A stretch of DNA of 64,000 nucleotides from JAWVFM01 sp963823245 (GTDB taxonomy: Bacteria; Actinomycetota; Thermoleophilia; Solirubrobacterales; 70-9): assembly GCA_963823245.1 (NCBI GenBank), contig CAWGKQ010000008.1, positions 1-64,000 of the forward strand, read 5' to 3'. This document shows, piece after piece, positions 1 to 8,390 of this stretch. Both the position numbers and the translations under genes were made by a program. Under the pieces are notes generated by a model. It worked only from the letters and a program-made list of their open reading frames with translations. It did no database searches and was not told the origin of the DNA. Every line of letters begins with the position of its first letter. Position 1 is the stretch's first letter.

Positions 1-60
1 ATCGAGGCGTTCGAGTCCGACGTCGAGGCCACGGAACTGGCCGCCATGCCGACCCATTAG
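1..60 (+). CDS. C-terminal end of an unidentified protein (partial)
   Basis: An open frame enters from the left edge and stops at TAG; only 19 residues (ending AAMPTH) are visible. It is too short to assign. It sits 21 bases before the MoaD/ThiS-like gene on the same strand, so it could belong to the same operon, but nothing in the visible tail shows a function. Confidence 0.4.
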   Translation: MEAFESDVEATELAAMPTH

Positions 61-81
61 ATTCCCCGCCGTGGCGTCACC

Positions 82-340
82 GTGAAGATCCCGGCGCAGC
101 TTCGCGCCGCCACCGGCGGTGAGTACGACGTCGAGGTCGAGGGCGCGACCGTCGGCGAGGCGCTCGAGCCGTCTTCGCCGAGCACGACGGGCTGCGCGAG
201 CGGATCACCGAGGACGGAGACCTGCGTCGGTTCGTCAACGTCTACGTCTCCGGCGAGGACATCCGCTTCCAGGACGGGCTCGAGACCGCCTCGCCGACGG
301 CGACGAGGTCACGATCCTGCCGGCCGTCGCCGGCGGCTGA
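82..340 (+). CDS. MoaD/ThiS-family ubiquitin-like sulfur carrier (frameshifted)
   Basis: Small sulfur-carrier protein of the MoaD/ThiS type, which is thiocarboxylated at its C-terminal Gly-Gly and hands sulfur to a cofactor or amino-acid pathway. Seen: start MKIPAQLR, a beta-grasp-like run, then LADGDEVTILPAVAGG ending in the diagnostic GG followed by the stop. About 85 residues, the normal family length. Two frame changes (near 170 and 290) break the frame; joined, the pieces give one continuous MoaD-like protein, so I treat them as sequence errors. Which pathway it serves (molybdopterin, thiamine, cysteine) cannot be told from the neighbours. Confidence 0.65.
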
Positions 341-366
341 GGCCCCGCCGGGGATAAAAGGTCGTC

Positions 367-1095
367 ATGAGCGACCTCGACGCCGTCGCAATCCTCTGCG
401 GTGGGCGCGGGACCCGCCTGCAGGAGCGAACGCCGCGATCCCCAAGGCGCTGGTCGAGATCGGCGGCAAGCCGATTCTCTGGCACGTCATCCGCATCTAC
501 GCCGCCCAGGGCTCCGCCGCTTCCTGCTGTACGGGCTACCTAGGCGAGATGGTCTAGGAGTTCGTCGCTGCGACGCCGCTGGCCGAGCCGTCGAGGTCGA
601 GTGCGTGGACACCGGCCTGGACACCCCGACCGGCGGCCGCGTCGCGCGGGCGGCGACCGTCTCGGGGCGGACCGCTTCTGCCTCACGTACGCGGACGGCG
701 TCGCCGACATCGACCTGGGCGCGCCGCTCTCCTTCCACGGGAGCAGGGGCGGATCGCGCACGGTGACCGTGGTTCCGCCCGCGCTCGCAATGGGGATCGC
801 TGAGGTCGAGCGACGACGACCGGTGCCGCGCTTCGCGAGAAGCCGCGCATGGACCATTGGGTCAACGGCGGCTTCTTCTTCTTCGAGCCGCGCGATCCTC
901 GCTGTGCCTCGAGGCGAGCTGCGTCCTCGAGCGCGAGCCGCTTCGAGCGGCTGGCCGCGACGGGAGCTCGGCGCCTATCGCCACGACGGGTTCTGGGACT
1001 GCATGGACACCTACAAGGACGCGATCGTCCTCAACGACTCTGGGACGGCGAGGCCCCGTGGCGCGTCTGGGACGCGGCCGGGGTCGGCTGCGTGA
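367..1095 (+). CDS. rfbF: Glucose-1-phosphate cytidylyltransferase-like nucleotidyltransferase (frameshifted)
   Basis: Makes CDP-glucose from CTP and glucose-1-phosphate in the cytoplasm, the first step toward CDP-linked deoxysugars. Seen across several frame changes: nucleotide-binding start AILCGGRGTRLQE, then PKALVEIGGKPI, LTYADGVADI, VNGGFFFFEP, HDGFWDCMDTYKD and WDGEAPWRVW. The last three are typical of RfbF rather than of glucose-1-phosphate thymidylyltransferase. About 240 residues, slightly short of the usual ~256. Followed without a gap by an rfbG-like dehydratase, which supports the pathway. At least four frameshifts are needed to read it; other proteins in the window suggest these are sequencing errors. 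Confidence 0.7.
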
Positions 1096-2052
1096 GAGCG
1101 CACTCGTCACCGGCGCCCGCGGCTTCGTCGGCGCCTGGCTCTCCCGGGCGCTGCTGGAGCGTGGCAGACGTCGTCTCGTTCGATCGCAGCACTCCGCGCG
1201 AGCGACCTTCAACGATCGAGATGATCGGGATCGAAGGACGCGTCGAGTAGCGGACGGGCTCGCCGAGGCCGGGCAGATCGCCGCGGCGATCGCCGAACAC
1301 GCGTCGACACGGTCTTCCATCTGGCCGCGGAAACGATCGTCGGCACCGTCGCGGCCGCCCGGCCGGGCCTTCGAGACGAACGTGCGAGGTACCTGGAACG
1401 TGCTCGAGGCATGCCGCGACGGCGGGGTGGAGCGCGTCGTGTTCGCCTCTTCCGACAAGGCCTACGGGGCGCATGACGAGCTGCCTACCGCGAGGACTTC
1501 GCGCTGCGGCCGACCGCGCCCTACGAGGCGTCGAAGGCCGCCGCCGATCTGATCGCCCGCTGCTACTGGCCGAGCTACGGGCTGCCGGTCGCGGTCACCC
1601 GGTTCGCGAACATCTACGGCGGCGGGGACCTGAACTTCTCCCGCCTCGTTCCCGAGGCCGTCTGCGCCGCGCTCGACGGCCGAGCCCCGGTCCTGCGGTC
1701 CGACGGCTCGCCCGAGCGCGACCTGCTCTACGTCGAGGACGCCGCGCCCGCCTACCTCGCGATCGCCGACGGGCTCGACCGCGACGGGGTCCGCGGCGAG
1801 GCGTTCAACGCCGGCGGCGGGCGGCCCTACGCGGTCGCGCGAGATCGTCGAGATCGTCTGCGGACTGGCCGGCACCGGGGTCGAGCCCGAGGTCCGTGGA
1901 ACCGGCAACCCCGAGGGCGAGATCGACCGCCAGTTCGTCGACCCGACGAAGCTGCGCGAGGCGACGGATGGGAGCCGTAGGTCGGGCTCGAGGAGGGCAT
2001 CGAGCGGACGATCGAGTGGTACCGCGAGCACCCGGAGGCGCGCCCGGAGTGA
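1092..2052 (+). CDS. rfbG: NAD-dependent sugar epimerase/dehydratase, probably CDP-glucose 4,6-dehydratase (frameshifted)
   Basis: Extended short-chain dehydrogenase acting on a nucleotide sugar. Seen: Rossmann start ALVTGARGFVGAWLS, then TNVRGTWNVLEACR, ASSDKAYG, the catalytic pair in PYEASKAAADL (YxxxK, with Glu-Ala between), TRFANIYGGGD, RDLLYVEDAAAAYL and FNAGGGRPY. The order and length (~315 aa) fit the family. The SDKxYG box and the rfbF gene just upstream favour CDP-glucose 4,6-dehydratase; a UDP-sugar epimerase is the alternative. Frame changes in the first third and near 1840 and 1970 interrupt the reading. The two genes would supply CDP-4-keto-6-deoxyglucose for a surface polysaccharide, but no glycosyltransferase or further sugar gene follows. 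Confidence 0.65.
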
Positions 2053-2810
2053 CCGCGGGATCGGCGCCCTGCACCTCATCACGATCCCGATCAGCCACTA
2101 CTGCGAGAAGGCGCGCTGGGCGCTGGAGCGGGCCGGGTTCCGTACCGGGAGCGGGCGCACCTCCAGCTCATCCACCGGTTCGCGACTCGCCGGGCCGGTG
2201 GCGGCACGACGGCGCCGGTGCTCGTGTGCGGCGAACGGGTGCTTGCCGAGTCGGCCGACATCGTCGACGAGGCCGACCGGCGGGCGCCGCCGGATCGCCG
2301 GCTCTACCCGGAGGATGAGGCCGCGGCGGCCGAGATCCGCGGGCTCGAGCGCGACTTCGACGAGCGCCTCGGCCCTCACGGCCGGCGTTGGATGTACGAC
2401 CAGATCCGGGGCCGGATGGACCTCGTCCGGGCCTACGGGACGACGGGCGTTCCCGCCTGGGAACGGCGCGCTCTGCCCCTCGTGTTCCCGGTGGTGTCCC
2501 GATTCATCGACCGCTACCTCGACATCACGCCCGCGACCGTCGCCGAATCGGAGGCCGAGGTTCGGTCGACCTTCGACGAGGTGGGGGAGAGGCTCTCCGA
2601 CGGGCGGCCGTACCTTGTGGCGAGCGGTTCACCGCCGCCGACCTCACCTTCTCGGCCCTCGGCCGCGGCCGTGCTCATGCCGCCGCAGTACGGCGTCCCG
2701 CTCCCGCAGCCCGACGAGCTGCCGCCGGCGATGGCGCGAACGTCCGCGAGCTGCGCGCCCACCCGGCGGGCGCACACGCGATGGCGATGTTCCGCGACGA
2801 GCGCCGCTGA
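2049..2810 (+). CDS. Glutathione S-transferase-like protein (frameshifted)
   Basis: Thioredoxin-fold N-terminal half with ITIPISHYCEKARWALE, the GST-N signature carrying a possible active-site cysteine, followed by PVLVCGERVLAESADI (the cis-Pro/glutathione-contact segment) and an all-helical C-terminal half ending around FTAADLTFSAL, a GST-C signature. About 250 residues. Cytosolic; substrate unknown. Actinobacteria generally lack glutathione, so another thiol or a non-enzymatic role is possible (inference). Frame changes near 2140, 2200, 2630 and 2740 are needed for the full reading. It follows the sugar genes with overlapping ends but has no obvious link to them. Confidence 0.65.
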
Positions 2811-2829
2811 GGCCGCTCGCCCGTGCGGC

Positions 2830-4190
2830 TCAGGCGGGAGCGAGCGCGACGACGTGGTTGCCGCGGATGATCCCGTCGGGGTCCCACTCGGCGCTTCACC
2901 TCGGCGAGGCGGGAGCACGTCTCGGCCGGCAGGATCGCGTCGACGTCGCAGGGGCGCTCGGCGAAGTTGAAGTAGCCGCCCTCGCCGGTCCACGGCTTCA
3001 TCACGTCGGTGAGGTGGTCGAGGTGGCTCTCGATCGCCTGCCCAGCTCGGGGGTCATCGGCATGCCGACCCCGAACATGGCGAACGCGGCGTCGAGCTTC
3101 GCGAGAGCCCGGCGTTCTCCGCGCCCGCCCGAGCGCGCCGCCCAGGTGGCGGAGCTCGGTCGAGCAGCAGCGGCGAGCCGGACTCCGGACCGCCCGCGCC
3201 GACCCAGGCGTCGATCGCCTCGTCGTCGCAGCTCGTCGATCAGGGCATGGTGGCCGAGGCCCGGCACGGGCACCTCGGGGTCCATGTGGATCCGGCTGAG
3301 GCCACGGCCGGCATCTGCCCGATCATGTCCATGATCGGCTCGCCGATCTCGCGCAGCGGGGCGACCCGCTCGCGGCCCTCGTCCTCGCTGCCGATCGACG
3401 CGACGCCGATGGTGAGCAACGGCCGGTCGCGGAGCGGCTCCGGCACGTCCGGGAGCGGCGGCGGGCGCAGGAAGCGCACGATCGAGGTCACCTCGTCGGG
3501 CAGGGTCGCCGTCCAATCGCGGTACGTTCGCACGGCGTCGGCGCCCACCTCAGCCGGAAAGATGATGGTGCCGGCGTAAAGCTCGGAATGGGGGAGGAGG
3601 GCCACATGGAGCGCGGTGACGATCGCGTAGCTGCCGCCCCCGCCCCGGAGCGCCCAGAAGAGGTCGGCTTCGTTGTCGGCGTCGACCCGCCGCGCCTCGC
3701 CGTCGGCGGTCACGAGCTCGATGGCCGTAACGCGGTTGCATGCGAACCCGTATTCCGCCCGAACCAGCTGAGCCCGCCGCCGAGCGTGTACCCGGCGACC
3801 CCACATCGGGCGAGGACCCGGGGAGGGAGCAGAGCCCCTTGGCCTGCGCCGCCTCGCCGACGTCGAGCGCGAGCGCTCCCGCCTCGATGCGCGCGGACTG
3901 CGCATCGCCGTCGACCTCGACCCCGCGCATCCGCTCGGTCTTGATGACGATGGTGTCCTCGAGGCGCCGAGCGCGACCGCGCCGTGCCCGGTGCTCTGCC
4001 CGACCACCTTGAGGTCGTTGTCGGCGGCGAAGCGGACCACCTTCGAGACGTCGTCGGCGCCTTCGACGAAGGCCACGGCCGCCGGCTGCTGGTCGGCCGC
4101 GAGGTTCCAGGTCTGCCGCGCCTCCTCCCAGTCGGGGTCCTCCTGCGTCGCGAGACGCCCTGCCGGCGAAAGTCCTGAGAAATCAGTCAT
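2830..4190 (-). CDS. FAD-binding oxidoreductase, PCMH/berberine-bridge type (frameshifted)
   Basis: Flavoprotein oxidase of the VAO/PCMH family. Seen: N-terminal FAD domain with VVGQSTGHGA (the His here is the usual covalent FAD site), RAEYGFACNRVTAIELVTADG, ALRGGGGSYAIVTAL, then a substrate domain and the BBE-like C-terminus with NFAERP and WDPDGIIRGNHVV. About 450 residues after joining frames. Start ATG lies 7 nt behind TAGAGT (4198-4203), so the mRNA is probably leaderless. The substrate cannot be predicted; relatives oxidise sugars, alkaloids or other alcohols. Its end is convergent with the GST gene. Confidence 0.75.
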
Positions 4191-4197
4191 GGCTCGG

Positions 4198-4203
4198 ACT
4201 CTA
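4198..4203 (-). promoter_or_regulatory. -10 element of the FAD oxidoreductase gene
   Basis: Reads TAGAGT on the reverse strand and ends 7 nt before the ATG, leaving no room for a Shine-Dalgarno; predicted leaderless promoter. Confidence 0.5.
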
Positions 4204-4248
4204 TGAAGACGCGGAAGAAGTAATCCGCGGCGGTAGCGCGGCCTTGAG

Positions 4249-4321
4249 CGCGCCCGGCAGGATTCGAACCTGCGGCCTACCGCTCCGGAGGCGGTCGCTC
4301 TATCCCCTGAGCTACGGGCGC
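4249..4321 (-). tRNA. tRNA-Arg (CCG anticodon)
   Basis: Complete 73-nt cloverleaf: acceptor GCGCCCG pairs with CGGGCGC; D arm GCTC/GAGC; anticodon arm ACCGC-CTCCGGA-GCGGT giving anticodon CCG; variable AGGCC; T arm GCAGG-TTCGAAT-CCTGC; discriminator G. CCA is not encoded. It decodes CGG, an abundant codon in this GC-rich genome. It stands alone between the FAD oxidoreductase and a PD-(D/E)XK nuclease frame. Confidence 0.95.
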
Positions 4322-4363
4322 CGAACGCCCAGCTTACCCGTCGGCGTCGTCGGCCAGTGAAAA

Positions 4364-4377
4364 CGAACATACGTTCC
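4364..4377 (+). promoter_or_regulatory. SOS box (LexA operator) before the nuclease frame
   Basis: CGAACATACGTTCC matches the Gram-positive LexA/DinR consensus CGAACRNRYGTTYC at every position. It overlaps the place where a -35 element should lie for the TAGTGT -10 box at 4393, and the ATG follows at 4407. Confidence 0.7.
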
Positions 4378-4392
4378 GTCCGAGGCGAGGCC

Positions 4393-4398
4393 TAGTGT
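4393..4398 (+). promoter_or_regulatory. -10 element of the PD-(D/E)XK nuclease frame
   Basis: TAGTGT, 8 nt before ATG 4407; leaderless arrangement as at many other genes here. The SOS box covers the -35 position. Confidence 0.45.
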
Positions 4399-4406
4399 CG
4401 ACCCCG

Positions 4407-4857
4407 ATGGAAACTGCCAGGCGTGGAAACGCGGCGGAAGGCGGCGGTGTTGACGGCGTTGATCGAGCGCGGATTCGATGTCTTGTGCCATTTGGCGGCG
4501 GCCACCCCTACGACCTCGTGGTCGAGGCCGGCGGAGGGACCGGTTCGAAGGTCCAATGCAAGGGCGGCTGCGCCAAGCCGAAGGGTGCATTCTCTTCAAC
4601 TGCTGCGGAACCGACCACGGCAATGGTCGACTGTCGTAGCCGGTCTAGCGGACGCTTACGGCGTGTACTTCCCTCCAAATCGCGGCTGTCTCGACCTGGT
4701 GCAAGCCCGATCGGCGGCGTCGGCAACCATGAGGGCAGGCTGCGTCTACGAACCGGCGCAGAGGGGCTAACAACCAACGTCGCAGAACAAGGCCGGCCGC
4801 CGACTTTGAGATCTGAAGCGGTGGACTCCCGAGCAGCTCGCCGCGTTGGTCGCTTAG
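4407..4857 (+). pseudogene. PD-(D/E)XK nuclease related to group I intron-associated endonucleases (frameshifted)
   Basis: Read across frames the protein runs METARRGNAAE, VLTALIERGFDVL, VPFGGGHPYDLVVEAGG, VQCKGG, CILFNCCGTDHGNGR, VAGLADAYGVYFPPN and a tail RWTPEQLAALVA before TAG. The YDLVVE and QCK boxes are the catalytic D and (Q)xK of PD-(D/E)XK nucleases, and the GVYFPP segment is typical of the family described as group I intron-associated PD-(D/E)XK endonucleases. About 150 aa, normal length. It needs four or more frame changes. Because flanking essential genes have the same defect, it may be intact in the living cell; if not, it is a decayed copy. Preceded by an SOS operator and lying next to a tRNA gene. 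Confidence 0.55.
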
Positions 4858-4872
4858 GCCGGTCGCCGCGCC

Positions 4873-4878
4873 TAGGGT
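4873..4878 (+). promoter_or_regulatory. -10 element of rnz
   Basis: TAGGGT with 6 nt to ATG 4885; predicted leaderless start. Confidence 0.5.
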
Positions 4879-4884
4879 TACGCC

Positions 4885-5838
4885 ATGGACCTCGACGTCG
4901 TCTTTCTCGGCACCGGCGGGTCGGTGCCGACCGCCCGGCGGGCCACCGCCTGCGTGCTCGTGCGGCGCGGCGGGGACCGGCTGCTCTTCGACTGCGGCGA
5001 GGGGGCGCAGCGGCAGATGCAGCGATCCACCGGCCTCGTGCAGGTCGACGAGATCTACATCACGCACCTTCACGCCGACCACTACCTCGGGCTTCCGGGC
5101 CTGCTCAAGACCTACGACCTCCAGGGGCGCGAGCCGGGCCTGCGGATCGTCGGCCCGCCGGGGCTCCAGGAGCTCTTCGTCGCGATCCGGCGCATCGTCG
5201 GGCGGCTCCACTACCCGCTGGAGCTCGTCGAGCTCGCCGAGGGGGAGGCGGTCGCCCGCGACGGCTATGAGGTGCGGGCGTTTCCGGTCGCACACCGGAT
5301 GCCCGCGCACGGCTATGCGCTCGTCGAGGACGACCGCCCGGGGCGGTTCGACCCTGACGCGGCGGCGGCGCTCGGCGTTGCGCCGGGTCCCGACTTCGGC
5401 CTGCTTCAGGACGGCCAGCCGGTGCCCGGCCGACGGTTCGACCGTGGAGCCGTCGCAGGTGATGGGTGAGTCGCGCGGGGGGCGGAAGATCGTGATCACC
5501 GGCGACACGACACCTTGCGAGATGACGCGCATCGCCGCCCATCGCGCGCAGCTCTGGTCCACGATGGGAGCTTCGCCGACGAGGAGGCCGCGCGCGCGGC
5601 TGAAACCGGGCACTCGACGGCGCGCGAGGCCGCGATCGTCGCGCACGAGGCCGAGGTCGACATGCTCGCGATCGTTCACGTCTCCTCGCGCTACAACGTC
5701 AGCGCCGTGCTGGCCGAGGCCAGGGAGGTACTGCCCGAGGCCATCGCGCCACGCGACTTCGACCTCGTCGAGATCCCGCTTCCCGAGCGGGGCGGCCCGA
5801 GGCTGATCGGGCGAGCGCGGCGCGGCCTAAGGCTCTAG
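4885..5838 (+). CDS. rnz: Ribonuclease Z (tRNA 3' processing endonuclease, frameshifted)
   Basis: Metallo-beta-lactamase-fold endonuclease that cuts the 3' trailer of tRNA precursors. Seen: VFLGTGGSVPT start, FDCGEGAQRQMQ, zinc motif ITHLHADHYLGLPGLL, VAHRMPAHGYAL, ITGDTTP and the late metal ligand in VHVSSRY, where the usual family form is HFSxRY. About 315 aa, normal for bacterial RNase Z. Frame changes near 5440 and 5555 break the reading. Since the neighbouring tRNA-Arg has no encoded CCA, RNase Z trimming followed by CCA addition is the expected maturation path (known for such tRNAs). Confidence 0.88.
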
Positions 5839-6730
5839 CCGAGCGGGCGCGAGGTCGGCGATCGCCTGGGCGAGCGGGCGCTTGGTCCTCCTGGAGGAAG
5901 TGCTTGGCCGGCAGCCGGATCGCGTCGTCGACGCCGAGCACCCGCTGCGCGATCTCGAGGTGGTCGAGGCCGAGCGCCGGGTCGAGCTCGCCCCAGATCA
6001 TCCTGGCCGGGTAGGGGCGCTTGGCAGGCCGGCCCAGAGGAACCGGTGCTTCTCGTCCGTGAGCTCGAAGCCGCGCATGATCCGCAGGAACGCGCGGCCG
6101 CGGTCGACCCTGCGTCAGCAGGTAGCGGTAGGCGTAGATCTCGGCGGTCGTGATCGCGGCGCGGTCGGCGAGCCCCTGGGCGCGGAAGAGCCGCGAAGGC
6201 CGGGCGCGGCGTCCCGTGCAGCCAAGCGGCGCCGAGGCCGCGGGTCGCGAACGGCGGCATCGACCAGGGCCGACGGAAGGTCGCCGGGTCGAGATCGGTG
6301 TTGAGCGCGGTCAGCGAGAGCACGCGCTCGGGGTTCCGGATCGCCCACTCGCACCCGATCGGCCCGCCGATGTCGTGGACGACCAGGTGGCAGCGGTCGA
6401 GCTCGAGCGCGTCGATCGCCTCGCCGAGCCATCGCGCCAGGCCCGACCAGCAGTAGTCGAAGCCCGCCGGGCGGTCGGCGAGCCCGAGCCCGGGGAAGTC
6501 GAGCGCGATCGCCCGCAGCCCCTGGTCGGCGAGCCGCGGGATCACCTTGCGGTACAGAAACGAGCTCGCCGGGACCCCGTGCAGCAGCACGACGGTTCGG
6601 CCCTTCGGCCGTGCTCGCGGACGAAGCTGCGCAGGCCGCCGGCCTCGAAGCCGCGCCCGGCGGCGCTGTGGGCGTCGATCAGCTCGCGGGCCTCCGGCTT
6701 CATCGCCGGCTCGCGTACAGAGCTCTCCAT
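5827..6730 (-). CDS. Alpha/beta hydrolase with aspartate nucleophile (haloalkane dehalogenase / epoxide hydrolase-like, frameshifted)
   Basis: Seen: oxyanion region VVLLHGVPASSFLYR, IALDFPGLGLADRP, nucleophile elbow HLVVHDIGGPIG (Asp instead of Ser, as in haloalkane dehalogenases and epoxide hydrolases), then NPERVLSLTALNTDL and, in other frames, the cap and the C-terminal part ending LAQAIADLAPAR. About 295 aa. Several frame changes in the C-terminal half hide the catalytic His. Cytoplasmic; substrate unknown. Its 3' end overlaps the rnz stop in convergent orientation. The true start could be the later ATG giving MKPEAREL. Confidence 0.7.
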
Positions 6731-6783
6731 CTACCGCCAGCTCGCACGACGCCGGAGCGCCGTCTGTTGGGATCCGGGCGTGC

Positions 6784-6789
6784 TAGGCT
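6784..6789 (+). promoter_or_regulatory. -10 element of the pyrimidine operon
   Basis: TAGGCT about 12 nt before the PyrR-binding hairpin; transcription would start near 6796 and give a ~45-nt leader. No good -35 match at 17 nt. Confidence 0.45.
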
Positions 6790-6801
6790 CGACGCGTCGG
6801 T

Positions 6802-6833
6802 TCCTTTAACCCGGTCCAGAGAGGCCAGGAAGG
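6802..6833 (+). promoter_or_regulatory. PyrR-binding loop sequestering the pyrR Shine-Dalgarno
   Basis: A hairpin with the PyrR recognition core TCCAGAGAGGCC in its loop, 5' arm CCTTTAACCCGG and 3' arm ending CCAGGAAGG. The 3' arm contains the AGGAAGG ribosome-binding site, 7 nt from the pyrR ATG. No terminator follows. The layout predicts translational repression: PyrR with UMP stabilises the stem and hides the ribosome-binding site, as reported for mycobacterial PyrR. Confidence 0.8.
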
Positions 6834-6840
6834 GGCGCGC

Positions 6841-7410
6841 ATGGAAAACCGGCCCGAGAAGGTCGTCCTCGACCGCGACGATCTGCGCCGCACGCTCGTG
6901 CGGATCGCGCACGAGATCGTCGAGAAGAACCCCGGGCGACGACTCGGTCGCGCTCGTCGGCATCCACACCCGCGGCGCGGTGCTCGGCCGCCGGCTGCAC
7001 GCGCTCGTCGGCGAGCTCAGCGGGTCCGAGGTCCCGCTCGGCGACCTCGACATCTCCTTCTACCGCGACGACGTCGGCGCCCGCGAGCCGGGCGCCCAGC
7101 CGGTCGTCCACGCCTCGCACCTCGACTTCGACCTCGCACGGCCGCACGATCGTGCTGGTCGACGACGTCATGTTCACCGGCCGCACCGCCCGCGCGGCGA
7201 TCGACGCCCTGTTCGACTACGGGCGCCCGGAGCGGGTCCAGCTCGCGGTGCTCGCCGACCGCGGCCACCGCGAGCTGCCGATCCGGCCGGACTACGTCGG
7301 CAAGAACCTGCCGACGGCCCGCGCCGAGCGCGTCTACGTCCGCCTCGAGGAGATCGACGGCGTCGACGAGGTGGCGATCGAGCGGGAGCGACGGGCCCGG
7401 GCGGAGGTGA
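6841..7410 (+). CDS. pyrR: PyrR bifunctional regulator / uracil phosphoribosyltransferase (frameshifted)
   Basis: RNA-binding attenuator or translational repressor of pyrimidine genes with weak UPRT activity. Seen: LVRIAHEIVEKN, VALVGIHTRGAVLGRRL, DISFYRDDVG and the PRPP-binding loop IVLVDDVMFTGRTARAA, then VQLAVLADRGHRELPI and DYVGKNLPT. About 188 aa, normal length. Frame changes near 6940, 7135 and 7400. It is the first gene of the operon, directly behind the PyrR loop. Its stop nearly abuts the pyrB ATG, so the two are probably translationally coupled. Confidence 0.9.
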   Translation: MENRPEKVVLDRDDLRRTLVRIAHEIVEKNPGRRLGRARRHPHPRRGARPPAARARRRAQRVRGPARRPRHLLLPRRRRRPRAGRPAGRPRLAPRLRPRTAARSCWSTTSCSPAAPPARRSTPCSTTGARSGSSSRCSPTAATASCRSGRTTSARTCRRPAPSASTSASRRSTASTRWRSSGSDGPGRR

Positions 7411-7415
7411 CCGCG

Positions 7416-8390
7416 ATGAGGCACCTGCTCTCGATCGAGGACCTCGAGCGCGCCGACATCGAGCGGATCATGGAGCGGGCCGAGAGCTTCGCCGAGGTCG
7501 GTCGCCGCGACATCAAGAAGGTCCCGACCCTTCGCGGCCGCACGATCGTCAGCCTGTTCTATCGAGGCCTGCACGCGCACGAGCTCGTCGTTCGAGCTGG
7601 CCGCGAAGCGCCTCTCGGCCGACGTCGTCTCGGTCAAGGCGAGCGGCTCGTCGGTCGAGAAGGGCGAGTCGCTCAAGGACACGATCGCGACGCTCTCGGC
7701 CTACGGCCCGGAGGCGATCGTCATCCGCCGCCCGACGCCGGCGCCGCGGAGCTGGTCGCGGCTGGACCGACGCCGCGGTCGTCAACGCCGGCGACGGCAA
7801 GCACGAGCACCCGAGCCAGGCGCTGCTCGACCTCCTACACGCTGCGACCGCCGCGCTCGGCCCGATCGAGGGCAAGCGGATCTGGATCGTCGGCGACGTC
7901 CTGCACAGCCGCGTCGCGCGCTCGGGCGATCCTGGCTTCACGGACGATGGGCGCCGAGGTCACGGTCTGCGGGCCGCCGACCCTGATCCCGCGCGGGATC
8001 GAGGCGGCGCTCGGGGTGCGACGTCGTCCACGACCTCGACGGCCTCGCCGAGGCCGACGTGGTCTACGCGCTGCGGATGCAGCGCGAGCGCATGACGGAG
8101 TCGTTCGTGCCGTCGATCCGCGAGTACGCGGTCCGCTACCAGATCGACGCCCGCCGGCTCGGGCCGCGCCAGCTCCTGATGCACCCGGGCCCGGTGAACC
8201 GAGGGGTCGAGCTCGCGCCGGAGGTCATCGACGGCCCGAGCTCGCTGATCGCCGAGCAGGTGGAGGCCGGCCTCTACGTGCGGATGGCGGTGCTCTACGA
8301 GCTGCTCGCGGGCGGGACCGGCCCGGCGGCGGGGCGCGGATCGCCGATGAGGAGCTCGAGGCCCCGACGCCCATCGGGGAGCCCGCGTGA
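7416..8390 (+). CDS. pyrB: Aspartate carbamoyltransferase catalytic chain (frameshifted)
   Basis: Condenses carbamoyl phosphate and aspartate to carbamoyl aspartate. Seen: MRHLLSIEDLERADIERI; the carbamoyl-phosphate loop, read as FYEACTRTSSSFELAAKRL across one extra base near 7570; SVEKGESLKDTI; GDGKHEHPSQALLDLL; and MHPGPVNRGVEL. About 320 aa. Usual family members carry S-T-R-T; here the residue before T is C, either real or an error at the frameshift. Further frame changes near 7765, 7930 and 8020. The stop overlaps the pyrC GTG (GTGA). Confidence 0.92.
   Translation: MRHLLSIEDLERADIERIMERAESFAEVGRRDIKKVPTLRGRTIVSLFYRGLHAHELVVRAGREAPLGRRRLGQGERLVGREGRVAQGHDRDALGLRPGGDRHPPPDAGAAELVAAGPTPRSSTPATASTSTRARRCSTSYTLRPPRSARSRASGSGSSATSCTAASRARAILASRTMGAEVTVCGPPTLIPRGIEAALGVRRRPRPRRPRRGRRGLRAADAARAHDGVVRAVDPRVRGPLPDRRPPARAAPAPDAPGPGEPRGRARAGGHRRPELADRRAGGGRPLRADGGALRAARGRDRPGGGARIADEELEAPTPIGEPA

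Noticed and set aside
7560..7620. Loss of the carbamoyl-phosphate binding loop in PyrB
   Set aside because: The loop is present once one extra base near 7570 is allowed for, so it is a reading error, not a missing site.
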